A stretch of 64,000 bases of DNA from NCBI RefSeq assembly GCF_002737755.1, contig NZ_PEGH01000004.1, positions 310,001 through 374,000 on the forward strand. Direction: 5' to 3'. Shown here one piece after another: positions 47,556 to 56,514 of this stretch. A model generated the notes under the pieces. It searched no databases. It was given only the letters and a program-made list of their open reading frames with translations, and was not told where the DNA came from. This DNA is from Caulobacter sp. BP25 (GTDB lineage Bacteria > Pseudomonadota > Alphaproteobacteria > Caulobacterales > Caulobacteraceae). Position 1 is the first letter of the stretch. Every line of letters starts with the position of its first letter. Position numbers and translations under genes: made by a program.

Positions 47556-48383
47556 CTAGTTCCCGTCGATCATCCGGCCCAGGCCGCCCAGGATCGAGCC
47601 TTCGCCTTGGTTGCCACCCTGGTGATTGGCGGCCTGCAGCATGCGGCCGGCCAAGCGGGCGAATGGCAGCGATTGAATCCAGACCTTCCCCGGACCGCGC
47701 AGGCGGGCGAAGAACAGGCCTTCGCCGCCGAACAGCACGCTCTTTACGCCGCCAGCCATGACCAGATCGAAGTCCACGTCCGGCGTATAGGCCGCCACGC
47801 AGCCCGTATCGATGTGCAACTCCTCGCCCGGCGCCAGTTCGCGCTCGATCAGGGTGCCGCCCATCTGCACGAAGGCCCAGCCGTCGCCTTCCAGGCGCTG
47901 CATGATGAAGCCTTCGCCGCCGAACAGGCCGGTCATGACTCGCTTCTGGAAGTGCAGCCCGATCGACACGCCGCGCGCGGCGGCCAGGAAGCTGTCCTTC
48001 TGGCAGATCAACGTCCCGCCAAGCTCACCCAGGTTCAGCGGCAGGATCGTGCCGGGCGTGGGCGAGGCGAACGCCACGCGGGCCTTGCCCGTTCCCGTAT
48101 GCGTGAAGACGGTCGTGAACAGGCTTTCGCCCGTCACTAGGCGCTTGCCGGCGCCCAGTAGCTTGCCCATGAAGCCGCCGCCCTGGTCGGCCGAGCCGTC
48201 GCCGAACACGGTCGTCATCTGGACGCTGGCGTCCTTCCAGACGAAGGCGCCGGCTTCCGCGACGGCGCTCTCTCCGGGGTCCAACTCGATCTCAACGAAC
48301 TGGAGGTCCTCGCCCTTGATCTCGAAATCAATGTCGTCAGCAACGCCGGCGTTGCGCTGATGGCTCCAGGGGCTGGGGGGCAT
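47556..48383 (-). CDS. TIGR00266/AIM24-like protein
   Basis: A 275-aa soluble beta-rich protein. Repeated TIGR00266 segments are visible: VAEAGAFVWKDASVQMTTVF, GGGFMGKLLGAGKRLVTGES, FGGEGFIMQRLEGDGWAFVQ and LFGGEGLFFARLRGPGKVWI. The double-psi-like beta-helix family has no established enzymatic role; eukaryotic AIM24 affects mitochondrial organisation. GAGGAG precedes the ATG by six bases. The C-terminal tail is Gly/Gln rich. Confidence 0.88.
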   Translation of the reverse strand: MPPSPWSHQRNAGVADDIDFEIKGEDLQFVEIELDPGESAVAEAGAFVWKDASVQMTTVFGDGSADQGGGFMGKLLGAGKRLVTGESLFTTVFTHTGTGKARVAFASPTPGTILPLNLGELGGTLICQKDSFLAAARGVSIGLHFQKRVMTGLFGGEGFIMQRLEGDGWAFVQMGGTLIERELAPGEELHIDTGCVAAYTPDVDFDLVMAGGVKSVLFGGEGLFFARLRGPGKVWIQSLPFARLAGRMLQAANHQGGNQGEGSILGGLGRMIDGN

Positions 48384-48460
48384 GGACGTCTCCTCGTGTC
48401 TTGGACCGCCGTTCTAGCCACACAGTGGCCTCGGCGCCAATTACAGCTGGGTCAGATTTC

Positions 48461-48798
48461 CTAGCCCTTCAAGGCGCGCAGCGCGCGTTCATGCGCATAG
48501 GCGGCGATATCCATAAGCGCGACGTCCAGAGCCGTCCTGACGGCGTTCAGGCCCACCTGCCCCGCCTCGCAGCGCTCACAGACCTCTCCGAGCTCAAAGG
48601 CCCCCACCCCCGCGCCGCGCCCTTCACCGTATGGACCGCGTCCTTCCATCCCGGATGGGCCGGATCCAGCATGGGCGTCCACAGCGCGGCCTGTTCGCGG
48701 AACAGCACCAGGACTTCGTCGATCACCGTGGAATCCCCCGCAGCGAACCCTTCCAGGTAAGCGAAATCCACGGCTCCGCTAATATCTCGTCTGGCCAT
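48461..48798 (-). pseudogene. Histidine phosphotransfer (Hpt) domain protein, frameshifted
   Basis: From ATG at 48798 the frame reads MARRDISGAVDFAYLEGFAA ... WKDAVHTVKGAARG, where HTVKGA is the Hpt motif and H is the phosphorylated residue. At the two C5 runs (48601-48605 and 48607-48611) the frame is lost. The alternative frame continues GAFELGEVCERCEAGQV and DVALMDIAAYAHERALRALK, ending at 48461. One extra base restores a 112-aa single-domain Hpt protein, which would relay phosphate between a hybrid kinase and a response regulator. Either the gene is broken or a base was lost in the read. Confidence 0.72.
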
Positions 48799-48882
48799 GA
48801 AAAAAGCCCTTGCGCTCCCAAAATCATTGCGTATGTTCCGCGCCTCGCCGCCGGGGCTCGCAAGTGCTTCGGAACCGCGAAT

Positions 48883-48958
<76 letters not shown>

Positions 48959-48961
<3 letters not shown>

Positions 48962-49233
48962 TCCGTAAGGAGATCCAGGCTTCCGCTGAGGCCGATCCGG
49001 GGCGCTGCCCCTGAAACTCCCCTGAATTCTTCTTGAAGAGCTGCCGGTTGCGACTCCATCGCAGGGTCTGACAACTTCGCGCATCCGCTGCGCCATGAGT
49101 TAATATTGCCGCTGGTGCGCAAAGCGGTCGTTCTTGCCTGTCCCCGACACGCTTAGTATCGCCCTCGCAAATCGCGCGCGATGGTTGAGATTGGGCGCGG
49201 ATCACACTATCCGGGATAGCGGGGGTGCTCTTC
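48959..49233. other. Left end of the island upstream of the nuclease-helicase pair
   Basis: About 275 bp with no gene. It should carry the promoter of the two-gene defence operon. Open frames on the minus strand crossing the tRNA are artefacts. Confidence 0.45.
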
Positions 49234-50067
49234 ATGGCCAACGCTTCGAAACCGCTCATCCTCAAGGATGTTGTCGTCAACGAGCACTGCACGGGTGAGC
49301 AGTGGACACTTCTCGATTTCGATCAGCTTGCATACCTCATTGCTGTCATCGCCCTGGGCCAGGCGCAGCACGTCGCCATAGTACTGGCCGGGTTGAACCC
49401 GGGGAGTCCGGTTTTGGGTCTGACGGAGCTCAAGGATCAGGCCAAGAAGGTGCTGACGGTCGCCAAGACTAAACCCTGGCAGAGGGACGGCTTCATTTTC
49501 GAGGCGATTTCCTGGATAGCGGCGCAACAGGCAGCGGGTCCTGGGGATTTCATGCGCGACCCTCACATTAAATCGACAACCCAAGGACTGGATGGCCTGC
49601 TGATCCACGTCGAGAAAGGCGCGATCGCCCGGTCGATCATCTTCGAGGACAAATGCTCGGGCGACCCCAAGAAAATCTTCGCGGGACAGGTGATGAAGTC
49701 TTTTCGAGACTATCACGCCGCCAAGCGGTCGGGGGAACTGTTGGCTGCGGCCGGGGAGTTGTTGCGACAGGCGGATCTCCCTGCGCTCGCCGTCCCAAAG
49801 GCCGCAGCCGCGATACTCGATCTCAAGAAGCGCCGATATCGCGCCAGCCTTGCTGTGACGCCAGACGTCGACTCGGATGTCGCTAGAGCTGAGATCTTCA
49901 CCGGCTACGAAAACTTGGCCGGGCTGACTGCCGACCAACGGCTCGGAGCCGTCTTCAAGATTCCGGACAGTGAACTCCGTCCATGGTTCGAGGCCCTCGC
50001 GACCGCCGCCCGTTCGCATGTGGACGCCCAGACCGCGACCGCGATGGACGACCTGACCGATGTTTGA
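49234..50067 (+). CDS. HamA-like (DUF1837-type) nuclease, probable Hachiman component
   Basis: A 277-aa soluble protein from ATG at 49234. A PD-(D/E)XK-type active site is readable: D120 in GLDGLL, then E138 and K140 in IIFEDKCSGDP. Next is a conserved-looking helix (QVMKSFRDYHAAKRSGELLA). It overlaps the following Ski2-like helicase gene by 8 bp. A nuclease of this length coupled to such a helicase matches Hachiman, in which the helicase HamB detects abnormal or broken DNA and releases HamA for indiscriminate DNA cutting. Identity to HamA is inferred from context and fold motif; a related nuclease-helicase system is possible. Confidence 0.62.
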   Translation: MANASKPLILKDVVVNEHCTGEQWTLLDFDQLAYLIAVIALGQAQHVAIVLAGLNPGSPVLGLTELKDQAKKVLTVAKTKPWQRDGFIFEAISWIAAQQAAGPGDFMRDPHIKSTTQGLDGLLIHVEKGAIARSIIFEDKCSGDPKKIFAGQVMKSFRDYHAAKRSGELLAAAGELLRQADLPALAVPKAAAAILDLKKRRYRASLAVTPDVDSDVARAEIFTGYENLAGLTADQRLGAVFKIPDSELRPWFEALATAARSHVDAQTATAMDDLTDV

Positions 50068-53000
50068 CCCGGATACCGCCGCATTTCTCCGCTCGGCACC
50101 GGCATTGCCCACCTTGGCGTCCGACCGGATTCCGCTCGAACTGACCGAGGCCTACGCACAGCTGGTCACGGCGCGTTTGCGCGAAGACCCGGCTGAACCG
50201 CCCGCTCGCGCAAGGCTGGCGAACATCGCTGACACCTATGAGCTGATCGCTGTCGTTTCTGACGACAAGGACGACAAGCGAGCATCCGCTTTCGTGGCGG
50301 CGACCGCTCAGCAGATTTTGGCTAAAGGCGTATCCGAAGCGCTGGCCGATGCGGGGCCCTTGAGCCGCGACGAGGTTCACCCTGCGCTCGCGGCCTGTCT
50401 TCTATTCCTCGCGGCGGAACAGTATCCCGATGCAAACGAAGCCGCCAACGCCCTGCCCGCTCGGGGCGAGTCCAGCGCATTCACGGTCGAAACGCTGCTG
50501 TCCGAAAGCATTCTTGCGCTCGCCAAGGGCCATCTGCTCGATATCCTTAACCGCGCCCGCCGACGGGGATCGTTGGGCGCCAGCCCGGAGGTGCTCCCGG
50601 CCGAAGCGACGTCCCTCCTCTATGCGGCCTTGTTAGACGGCGTTGAGCTGTTGGCCTCCGAGCTTCTCGCCCAGCCTCACCCCCTCGTGGACACCGTGCG
50701 TTTTGAGCGATCCGGCGCAGCGTTCGATCGCGTGCTCGAATTGGCGACCTTGGAGCATCCCTCAGCGTTCGGCGATCGGACGCTTACGACGACCTATCCT
50801 GGCCCGGCTCATCTTGCCCGCCTGCTCAAAGGCGCCGGCGAGACGTTGGGCGAGGCATCCATTCAGACGCTGCCGCCGCCTAAGGGGGCCGACGAAGGCA
50901 TCTGGAAATCGTGGCTGGCTCATCGAGCGAAAACGAAGCCGCTGCTGTGGCCCAACCATCGCTCAGCGCTCAAATCGGGTTTTCATGAGACGGGACGATC
51001 GGCGCTCCTCACGCTTCCGACCGGTGCCGGCAAGACAACGGTCGCCGAGTTCAAAATCGCCGGCGTCCTGGCCCGCAAACAGGCTGTCATCTTTCTCGTT
51101 CCCACGCATGCGCTGGCTGATCAATTGAGGGATGATCTGGCGGAGGCCTTCCCCGACGAGATCATTGATGGATCAGTCACGACGGACTTCGATCTTCTGT
51201 TGCAGAGCCTCGCTCCGCCGGCCCGGATCGAAGTCATGACGCCCGAGATGTGCCTGGCGAGGCTCAGTCTGGGCGAGACCGCCTTCGATGGCGTGGGTTT
51301 GCTGGTCTTCGACGAATGCCACATGCTGAGCCCGGCGGCAGGGTCACTGCGACGCGCGTTGGACGGCATGTTCGCTGTCCTTGGCTTCCTCAAGGCAACG
51401 CCGAAGGCCGATCTTCTCTTCCTCTCTGCGATGGTCAAGGACGGCCGCGATTTCGCCGACTGGATTCACGAGCAGACCGGCCGCCAATGCCTCCTCGTCG
51501 ACCCGATCTGGAAACCGAGCCGCCAAGCGCGGGGCGTGGTGCTCTACGAAGCCGCGAAGGTCAAAACGATCCTGGCGTCTGCAACCAGTGCACGGGCGCT
51601 CGCGGGAACCAAAGGCCTTGGCAAGGCGGCGAAAGCTCATCTCCAGGCTCGGCCATATGTCTTGTTCGGCCTGCAGCATAACTGGAACAACGCTGGAACG
51701 ACCGACATCACCATCTCGGAGCTTCTCGCTTCAGACGTCAGTCTCGACGGCACCGTAGGCCCCACCGGACCCTATTTGCTGCCGAATGCAAACGTGGTGT
51801 CCTCCGCCATCGCCACGGCGTCGGCTAAACAGGGCCTCAAGACCATCGTCTTCGTCACGACGGCCCAGCAAACAATCACGAACGCAGCCCGTATCGCCGA
51901 GGCGCTTCAAAAGCTGGGCCCCCACACGGCATTTGAGTTGGAACTGCGCAGCGCTATCGAGGAGGAGATGGGACCGAGTGGCCAGTCTCTCGTCCCAAAC
52001 CAGGCCGCCGCAGTACCCCACTCGGCAGACCTGTTGCCGATCGAACGGAGACTCGTGGAAACGTACTATCGACGCAAGGATGGTGCCTCGGTGATTGTGG
52101 CCACCACAACCTTGTCGCAGGGCATGAACCTGCCGTCTGAAGTCGCGATCCTGTCGGGCGACAAGCGGGCCGATCTGGCGGAAGGCGGTCGCGAAGCCCT
52201 TAAAGCCCACGAGCTTCTCAACGCTGCAGGCCGAGCTGGGCGCGCCGGTCATTTGGCCAACGGCGTGGTCATCCTGGTTCCGGAAGCAATCTTGAAGTTC
52301 ACGGGCAAGGTGCCAGACAACAATGCCAAGGAGAAACTCCGGTCAATCCTGCCCGAGAGCGACCGATGCATCGAGCTGGATGATCCGCTGAACGCCGTCC
52401 TGGATTACATCCAGACGTCGGCTGCGGCACCCGAGGTCTCTTATGTGATCAATCGCCTACAAGGCGACGCGGTCGATCGCTTGGAGGATCTGAAGAAGCG
52501 CTCCTTCGCCAGCTTCCAGGCCCGAAAGAAGAGCGATGAGACAGCGTTCGCCTCCAGAATTGGCGCGCTGAAAGTCGCTCTTGATGCCTCCCGAACCACC
52601 CCATGGACCGCACATATCCTGGAGCTGTCAGCTCAGTCCGGCGCAGCCGCCGGGATTCTGCAGACGTTGGCCGACCGATTGTCGGCGACCGAGCCTCTGC
52701 CCCAAGACGTCGGAGGATGGATCGGTTGGATGACCGACTGGTTCGCCGCCGAACCCTTGGCCGCAGAGCTCCTAGGCTCCTCGGAAGCGGCGGCACGATC
52801 GGCGGTCAAGATCAAGAAGACCGCCAACCTCACGCCGCACTGGCCCACACTAAAGAAAGCTCTGGAAGCATGGGTCAACGGGCGGCCCCTAGCAGAGATC
52901 GAAGTCCTTTTGGGCGGATCGGTCGAAACCTATCCGCATTGTCCCAGAGCGCGCGAAATCGCCACAGACCTCGCGACACGGGGCTTCTCCTATGCAGCCA

Positions 53001-53251
53001 GTCTTGTTGTCCAGGTTCTCAAAGCCCAGCGCGAGGCCGCAGGCCAAGATACCGACCAAAACCCCGTGACTGGCTATCTGGCGACAGCGATCAAGCGCGG
53101 CTTCAACTCTCAGGATTTGGTGGCGTTCGCGATGGAGACAAAGGGGCCCCTGACGCGCGTCCAATACCACCGAGCCCACGAAAAAGCCGGAAACGCTGCT
53201 CAACGCGCGTTCGGAACGGCGCCGATCATCACCATCACACTCGACGACTGA
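50060..53251 (+). CDS. Ski2-like SF2 helicase, HamB-like
   Basis: A 1,063-aa protein. Helicase motifs: I, LPTGAGKTT (lysine near residue 325); Ia, VPTHALADQ; II, FDECH (418-421); III, LSAM; V, ATTTLSQGMNLPSE; VI, NAAGRAGRAG near residue 720. The GRAGR form and the large helical C-terminal part are typical of Ski2-like helicases. A 300-residue N-terminal region without motifs precedes the helicase core and may contact the nuclease partner. The ATG lies 8 bp inside the upstream nuclease gene, so expression of the two is coupled. As HamB-like it would load on exposed DNA ends and control the nuclease. Confidence 0.75.
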   Translation: MFDPDTAAFLRSAPALPTLASDRIPLELTEAYAQLVTARLREDPAEPPARARLANIADTYELIAVVSDDKDDKRASAFVAATAQQILAKGVSEALADAGPLSRDEVHPALAACLLFLAAEQYPDANEAANALPARGESSAFTVETLLSESILALAKGHLLDILNRARRRGSLGASPEVLPAEATSLLYAALLDGVELLASELLAQPHPLVDTVRFERSGAAFDRVLELATLEHPSAFGDRTLTTTYPGPAHLARLLKGAGETLGEASIQTLPPPKGADEGIWKSWLAHRAKTKPLLWPNHRSALKSGFHETGRSALLTLPTGAGKTTVAEFKIAGVLARKQAVIFLVPTHALADQLRDDLAEAFPDEIIDGSVTTDFDLLLQSLAPPARIEVMTPEMCLARLSLGETAFDGVGLLVFDECHMLSPAAGSLRRALDGMFAVLGFLKATPKADLLFLSAMVKDGRDFADWIHEQTGRQCLLVDPIWKPSRQARGVVLYEAAKVKTILASATSARALAGTKGLGKAAKAHLQARPYVLFGLQHNWNNAGTTDITISELLASDVSLDGTVGPTGPYLLPNANVVSSAIATASAKQGLKTIVFVTTAQQTITNAARIAEALQKLGPHTAFELELRSAIEEEMGPSGQSLVPNQAAAVPHSADLLPIERRLVETYYRRKDGASVIVATTTLSQGMNLPSEVAILSGDKRADLAEGGREALKAHELLNAAGRAGRAGHLANGVVILVPEAILKFTGKVPDNNAKEKLRSILPESDRCIELDDPLNAVLDYIQTSAAAPEVSYVINRLQGDAVDRLEDLKKRSFASFQARKKSDETAFASRIGALKVALDASRTTPWTAHILELSAQSGAAAGILQTLADRLSATEPLPQDVGGWIGWMTDWFAAEPLAAELLGSSEAAARSAVKIKKTANLTPHWPTLKKALEAWVNGRPLAEIEVLLGGSVETYPHCPRAREIATDLATRGFSYAASLVVQVLKAQREAAGQDTDQNPVTGYLATAIKRGFNSQDLVAFAMETKGPLTRVQYHRAHEKAGNAAQRAFGTAPIITITLDD

Positions 53252-53402
53252 GCGCTCTTAATCTCCGAAGGTCGAGTTCCTTTGAGTCAATGGGCCTACT
53301 CCACTATCTGACAGCGACGACCTGCGCCTTAATCATTCAAGAAGCTGACATTTCCAAGATCCGGGTTGAGTTAGATGCGGCCCTGATTTGGCAAGCGTGA
53401 GC

Positions 53403-53681
53403 TCAAGCGGCCGTGTTTATCCGCCGACGAGCCTCCACAAATGTTGCGAGCGCTACCGCGTCGTAACGCACCACCTTGCGGCTGAGCGCCACGTACTCTG
53501 GCCCCTCGCCCGTCATCCTCCACCGCTCCAGCGTCCGCTCGCTCACGGTGAGCATGTCGGCGACCTGGGCCGGGGTGAGCAGCGGCGCCATCGCGGCCGC
53601 TAGGGCCGCCTTCTCGATCGCGTCGCCCGGCAGGGCGCGCGGGTGGTCCAGCAGGTTCGCCATCGTTTTGCGCGTCATCAT
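53403..53681 (-). CDS. AlpA/excisionase-like helix-turn-helix protein
   Basis: A 92-aa protein read from ATG at 53681 (adjacent ATG at 53678 is equally possible; GGAG is correctly placed for either). A winged or MerR-like helix-turn-helix is at LLTPAQVADMLTVSERTLER, then RWRMTGEGPEYVALSRKVVR, the usual arrangement of excisionase and AlpA proteins. It would bend DNA at the attachment site for excision, or activate integrase. It lies directly downstream of the integrase terminator. Confidence 0.82.
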   Translation of the reverse strand: MMTRKTMANLLDHPRALPGDAIEKAALAAAMAPLLTPAQVADMLTVSERTLERWRMTGEGPEYVALSRKVVRYDAVALATFVEARRRINTAA

Positions 53682-53692
53682 CGTCTCCAAAA

Positions 53693-53730
53693 AACAGAAG
53701 GCCCCGGGCGATGCCTCAGGGCCTTCTGTT
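53693..53730 (-). terminator. Strong terminator after the integrase gene
   Basis: Perfect 12-bp arms AACAGAAGGCCC and GGGCCTTCTGTT with a 14-nt loop. Read on the minus strand the stem is followed by TTTTTT. That same T-run runs into the GGAG used by the excisionase gene, so read-through would translate xis. Confidence 0.85.
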
Positions 53731-53749
53731 CGAAAGTGCTGTTGTTTCC

Positions 53750-54904
53750 CTAGACCCGGCTGAAGTCCGGGAGGGCCTCGTTGGCGGCCTCGATCAGCCG
53801 CCTTGGCTCAAGGTGCGCGTAGCGCTGGGTCATGCTGAGCTGGCTGTGCCCCAGGAGGGTGCCGACCTCCTGCAAGCTGCGCCCCTTCCCCACCAGCGTG
53901 CTGGCGAAGGTGTGGCGCAGGTCATGGATGCGCAGATCGCGGTCCAAGCCCGCCCTCGCCTTCACCCGCGCCCACGGCTTGGCGAGATTGCAGAACGGCT
54001 TCTCAGGATCAGCGCTTGGGAAAACCCACGGGCTGTCGAGCCGCTGTCGCTCCTGGCGCCGGACTATCGCCAGGGCGGCGTCCGACAACACGATGTGCCG
54101 CCGACGTCCGCTCTTCGACAGAGGCACCACCCACAGCCGGCGCTCCCAGTCGATGTGCTCCCAGCGCGCGCCCAGCGCCTCGCCACGACGGGCGCCCGTG
54201 GCGGCGAGCAACGCCAGGGCGTTGGCCGCCGTCTCGTTCGCCTCCTCCTTCAGCGCCCTGAACATCGCCCGCAGCTCGACCTCACCGAGGTAGCGTTCGC
54301 GGTGCTGTTCACGGCGCATTTCGGCATGAACGGCGGGGTTCTTCCCTTCGTACACCTCCCAGCGCAGGGCCAGATTGAAGGCGCGACGGATGGCGGCGGT
54401 GTAGCGATTGACCGTCGCGTTGGAGAGGCCCTCGCGACGCAGCTTGTCCTGAAGCGCGGCAAGGTCGGCCGCCTTGATCTCGTCCAGGCGGCGATTGCCC
54501 CAGTGCGCCTTCAGGCGGAGGCGGAAGAAGCTCTCCTGGTCCCGGTACGACCGGAGGCGCTCCTTGGCGTGAGGCAGGTACCGCTTCTCCATGAAGTCGC
54601 CGAAGGTGGACACGCCCTTGAGCTTGTCCCGCTCGCCGGCCGGGTCTCCCCCAAGTGCGGCTTCAGCCCGCAACTCCTGGGCGCGTTTGCGGGCTTGATC
54701 GAGGGTGATGTCGCCCAGGCGCCCGAGGCGTACCTCCCGCTGCCGGCAGCGTTGGTCCTGGTAGCGAATGTAGAAGGTCACCGTGCCGGTCGAACGGACC
54801 TCCATGAAGAAGCCCCGGATCTTGTCGTCGAAGACGCGCAGCTTGCTCTTCCCCGTCGGCACGGCCGGCGGATTCAATGCAAGCCCACGCGAAATGGTGG
54901 GCAT
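53750..54904 (-). CDS. int: Tyrosine recombinase (integrase) of the island
   Basis: A 384-aa phage-type integrase. The N-terminal arm-binding domain contains LRVFDDKIRGFFMEVRSTGT and IRYQDQRCRQREVRLGRLGD (DUF4102-like). The core-binding helices follow at about 100-190. The catalytic domain holds LAATGARRGEALGARWEHID (Arg), VVPLSKSGRRRHIVL (Lys), HDLRHTFAS (His-x-x-Arg) and GHSQLSMTQRYAHL (His and nucleophile Tyr, about Y362). It would recombine the 3' end of tRNA-Lys with the element's site. Transcription is away from the tRNA end that carries the defence pair. Confidence 0.94.
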   Translation of the reverse strand: MPTISRGLALNPPAVPTGKSKLRVFDDKIRGFFMEVRSTGTVTFYIRYQDQRCRQREVRLGRLGDITLDQARKRAQELRAEAALGGDPAGERDKLKGVSTFGDFMEKRYLPHAKERLRSYRDQESFFRLRLKAHWGNRRLDEIKAADLAALQDKLRREGLSNATVNRYTAAIRRAFNLALRWEVYEGKNPAVHAEMRREQHRERYLGEVELRAMFRALKEEANETAANALALLAATGARRGEALGARWEHIDWERRLWVVPLSKSGRRRHIVLSDAALAIVRRQERQRLDSPWVFPSADPEKPFCNLAKPWARVKARAGLDRDLRIHDLRHTFASTLVGKGRSLQEVGTLLGHSQLSMTQRYAHLEPRRLIEAANEALPDFSRV

Positions 54905-54944
54905 GTCAGATCTCCATTTGTCAGCGATTGGCGGCCAGCGTCCG

Positions 54945-55433
54945 CTACTGGGCTGTTGGCGGGAATTTGCGGAAAAGTTCGCCAGAACAGATTGGACGCG
55001 CGCTGATCATCCAGAGACCAGGGCGTCCGGGCAGCAGGCAGCCCTCCTCCTCGACGTCCGACGGGGTAGCGAGCACCTCCAGGTTCAGGCCGAGGAAGTT
55101 GGCGGTGGACGCGAGCTTGCCTTCGCGCTGGTGATCGAAAGGCCAGAAGGGTGCCAGATAGGCCGGCGGGACTTCGGCTTCGATCGGATCAGCCGCGAGG
55201 CAGACGTCGATCAGGATGTCGCCGAACAACTCCCGCAGCAGAGTGTGCAGCCCAACGCTCCCAATGCTCCCGGTCGCCGGTCGGATCGAGAACGCCACGA
55301 TGGACCCCTGGTGGCGCAGCCAGGCGAACAGGTCGCCAAGCTCGTCGACCTCGCGCGGCGCCAGGTCGACTATGCTGCAGCTCACCTCCGCGCCCAGCGA
55401 GGTCGCGAAGGCGACAAGGTATTTTCGGACCAT
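54945..55433 (-). CDS. Hypothetical island protein
   Basis: A 162-aa soluble protein (MVRKYLVAFATSLGAEVSCS) with mixed alpha/beta character and no recognised domain. GGAGACTGCT before the ATG is a good ribosome binding site. It is upstream of the integrase on the same strand, 40 bp away, and directly follows a terminator from the next gene upstream. It could be a regulatory or hitchhiker protein. Confidence 0.62.
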   Translation of the reverse strand: MVRKYLVAFATSLGAEVSCSIVDLAPREVDELGDLFAWLRHQGSIVAFSIRPATGSIGSVGLHTLLRELFGDILIDVCLAADPIEAEVPPAYLAPFWPFDHQREGKLASTANFLGLNLEVLATPSDVEEEGCLLPGRPGLWMISARPICSGELFRKFPPTAQ

Positions 55434-55451
55434 AGCAGTCTCCAGAAATGC

Positions 55452-55485
55452 AGAAGGGCGAGCGGCCGGAGCCGCTCGCCCTTCT
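55452..55485 (-). terminator. Terminator upstream of the 162-aa island gene
   Basis: Perfect 15-bp arms AGAAGGGCGAGCGGC and GCCGCTCGCCCTTCT with a 4-nt loop. It would end transcription of the small genes between 55505 and 56322. On the minus strand GCATTTCTGGAG follows, so the T-tract is weak and runs into the next ribosome binding site. Confidence 0.8.
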
Positions 55486-55504
55486 CTGCTGATGTTGGTG
55501 AGGA

Positions 55505-55669
55505 TCAGCGCCCGGCGGGGCGCACGATGTTGATGACGATCTTGATGAAGCTCACCTCCGACGCGCCGGCCGTCGCCTTGCGGACGGCCTCGGCCAGAGG
55601 TTCGATCACATCCGGGTCGGCGATCAGCCGCTTGGCGGCCTTGCCGATGGTCAAGATGATGGTGCGCAA
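55505..55669 (-). CDS. Small hypothetical island protein (54 aa)
   Basis: Starts at TTG (55669) with AAGGAGAGCGC just upstream, a near-perfect signal. It reads MRTIILTIGKAAKRLIADPD, then SEVSFIKIVINIVRPAGR. It is basic with alternating hydrophobic beta-like segments. It is too short for assignment. It sits 10 bp downstream of the 114-aa gene in what looks like one transcription unit ending at the hairpin 55452-55485. Confidence 0.6.
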   Translation of the reverse strand: MRTIILTIGKAAKRLIADPDVIEPLAEAVRKATAGASEVSFIKIVINIVRPAGR

Positions 55670-55678
55670 GCGCTCTCC

Positions 55679-56023
55679 TTAGAGGTTCATGGGATGGCTG
55701 GGGACGAACGGGGTGAGGTCGTCCAGCTTGTGGAGCCGGACTTCCGTCGTGGTGGTCGCGGGCCGGGGGATATGCGCCGCGTCCACCACGACTTCATGGC
55801 CGGCGTAGCGCGCAGTCAGCTCAGAGGCGTGGAAGTGGCGCCACTCCGGCAGAATGCGCAGCGTGAAGCCGAACAGCACGTCGCCGGTCCGCTCGACCGG
55901 GTACCAGACCAGCCGGTGCCACCGGCAGGACAGCCGCAGAGGCAGGACGATTTCCTCGGTCGCCTTGGCCTCTGTCGACCAAAGCGGTGGCAAACTGCGA
56001 GTGGCGTTCAGGGCGGCGCTCAT
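55679..56023 (-). CDS. Hypothetical island protein (114 aa)
   Basis: Starts at ATG 56023 (MSAALNATRSLPPLWSTEAK), whose ATGA overlaps the stop of the upstream 100-aa gene. LPLRLSCRWHRLVWYPVERT and LRILPEWRHFHASELTARYA suggest an all-beta fold. No domain is recognised. The longer reading from 56092 translates the neighbouring gene out of frame. Confidence 0.62.
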   Translation of the reverse strand: MSAALNATRSLPPLWSTEAKATEEIVLPLRLSCRWHRLVWYPVERTGDVLFGFTLRILPEWRHFHASELTARYAGHEVVVDAAHIPRPATTTTEVRLHKLDDLTPFVPSHPMNL

Positions 56024-56322
56024 GCGTCGCCGTCCACGAAAAGCAGCCACCAGCCGTCGGAGGCGTGTGTGACCGCCACGCCTTCGCGGCACTCGAAGGC
56101 GGACAATTCCTCCTCGTCCTCCAGGCCGGCGATGCCGTCCAAGAGCTCCTTCAAGGTGGACGTGCGCGCGCCCAAAGCGTGGAGGTATTGGATGATGACC
56201 TCCGCCTCAGCGTCGCCGGAAGGGTTGTCCAGCCTGCAAATGCCGCGCAGTTCGGGCAAGTTTTCGCCTGGCGAACGGAAGCGCTCTCGCAAGCGCGCGA
56301 GCGTTGGCAGTTCCGGTGTCAT
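56020..56322 (-). CDS. Hypothetical island protein (100 aa)
   Basis: An acidic 100-aa protein (MTPELPTLARLRERFRSPGE ... GIAGLEDEEELSAFECREGV) with no recognised domain. It is the first gene of the minus-strand unit that reads towards the integrase, and its start is next to a perfect 13-bp dyad (56334-56365) that could be its operator. Confidence 0.62.
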   Translation of the reverse strand: MTPELPTLARLRERFRSPGENLPELRGICRLDNPSGDAEAEVIIQYLHALGARTSTLKELLDGIAGLEDEEELSAFECREGVAVTHASDGWWLLFVDGDA

Positions 56323-56333
56323 GGAATTTCTCG

Positions 56334-56365
56334 TTCATGAGCCGCCCCCGATGGCGGCTCATGAA
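56334..56365. promoter_or_regulatory. Perfect dyad in the island's divergent control region, site A
   Basis: 13-bp arms TTCATGAGCCGCC and GGCGGCTCATGAA with a 6-nt spacer. It lies 12 bp upstream of the start of the 100-aa minus-strand gene, at the edge of the divergent region between that unit and the replication gene. It could be an operator, a transcription-termination hairpin or part of an origin. Confidence 0.6.
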
Positions 56366-56514
56366 TGAAATGCGGATGATCCGGTTTTTATCAGCGTCGC
56401 GAAATATTCTGCGTCGGTACGGTTCGATCCGCATGCTTCGAGGGACGAGTTAGCGCGCCTAGGCGATCCTGCTTGAGCCTCGAATTTCTAAGCGCCTCAA
56501 GACGACCTCTTTAG

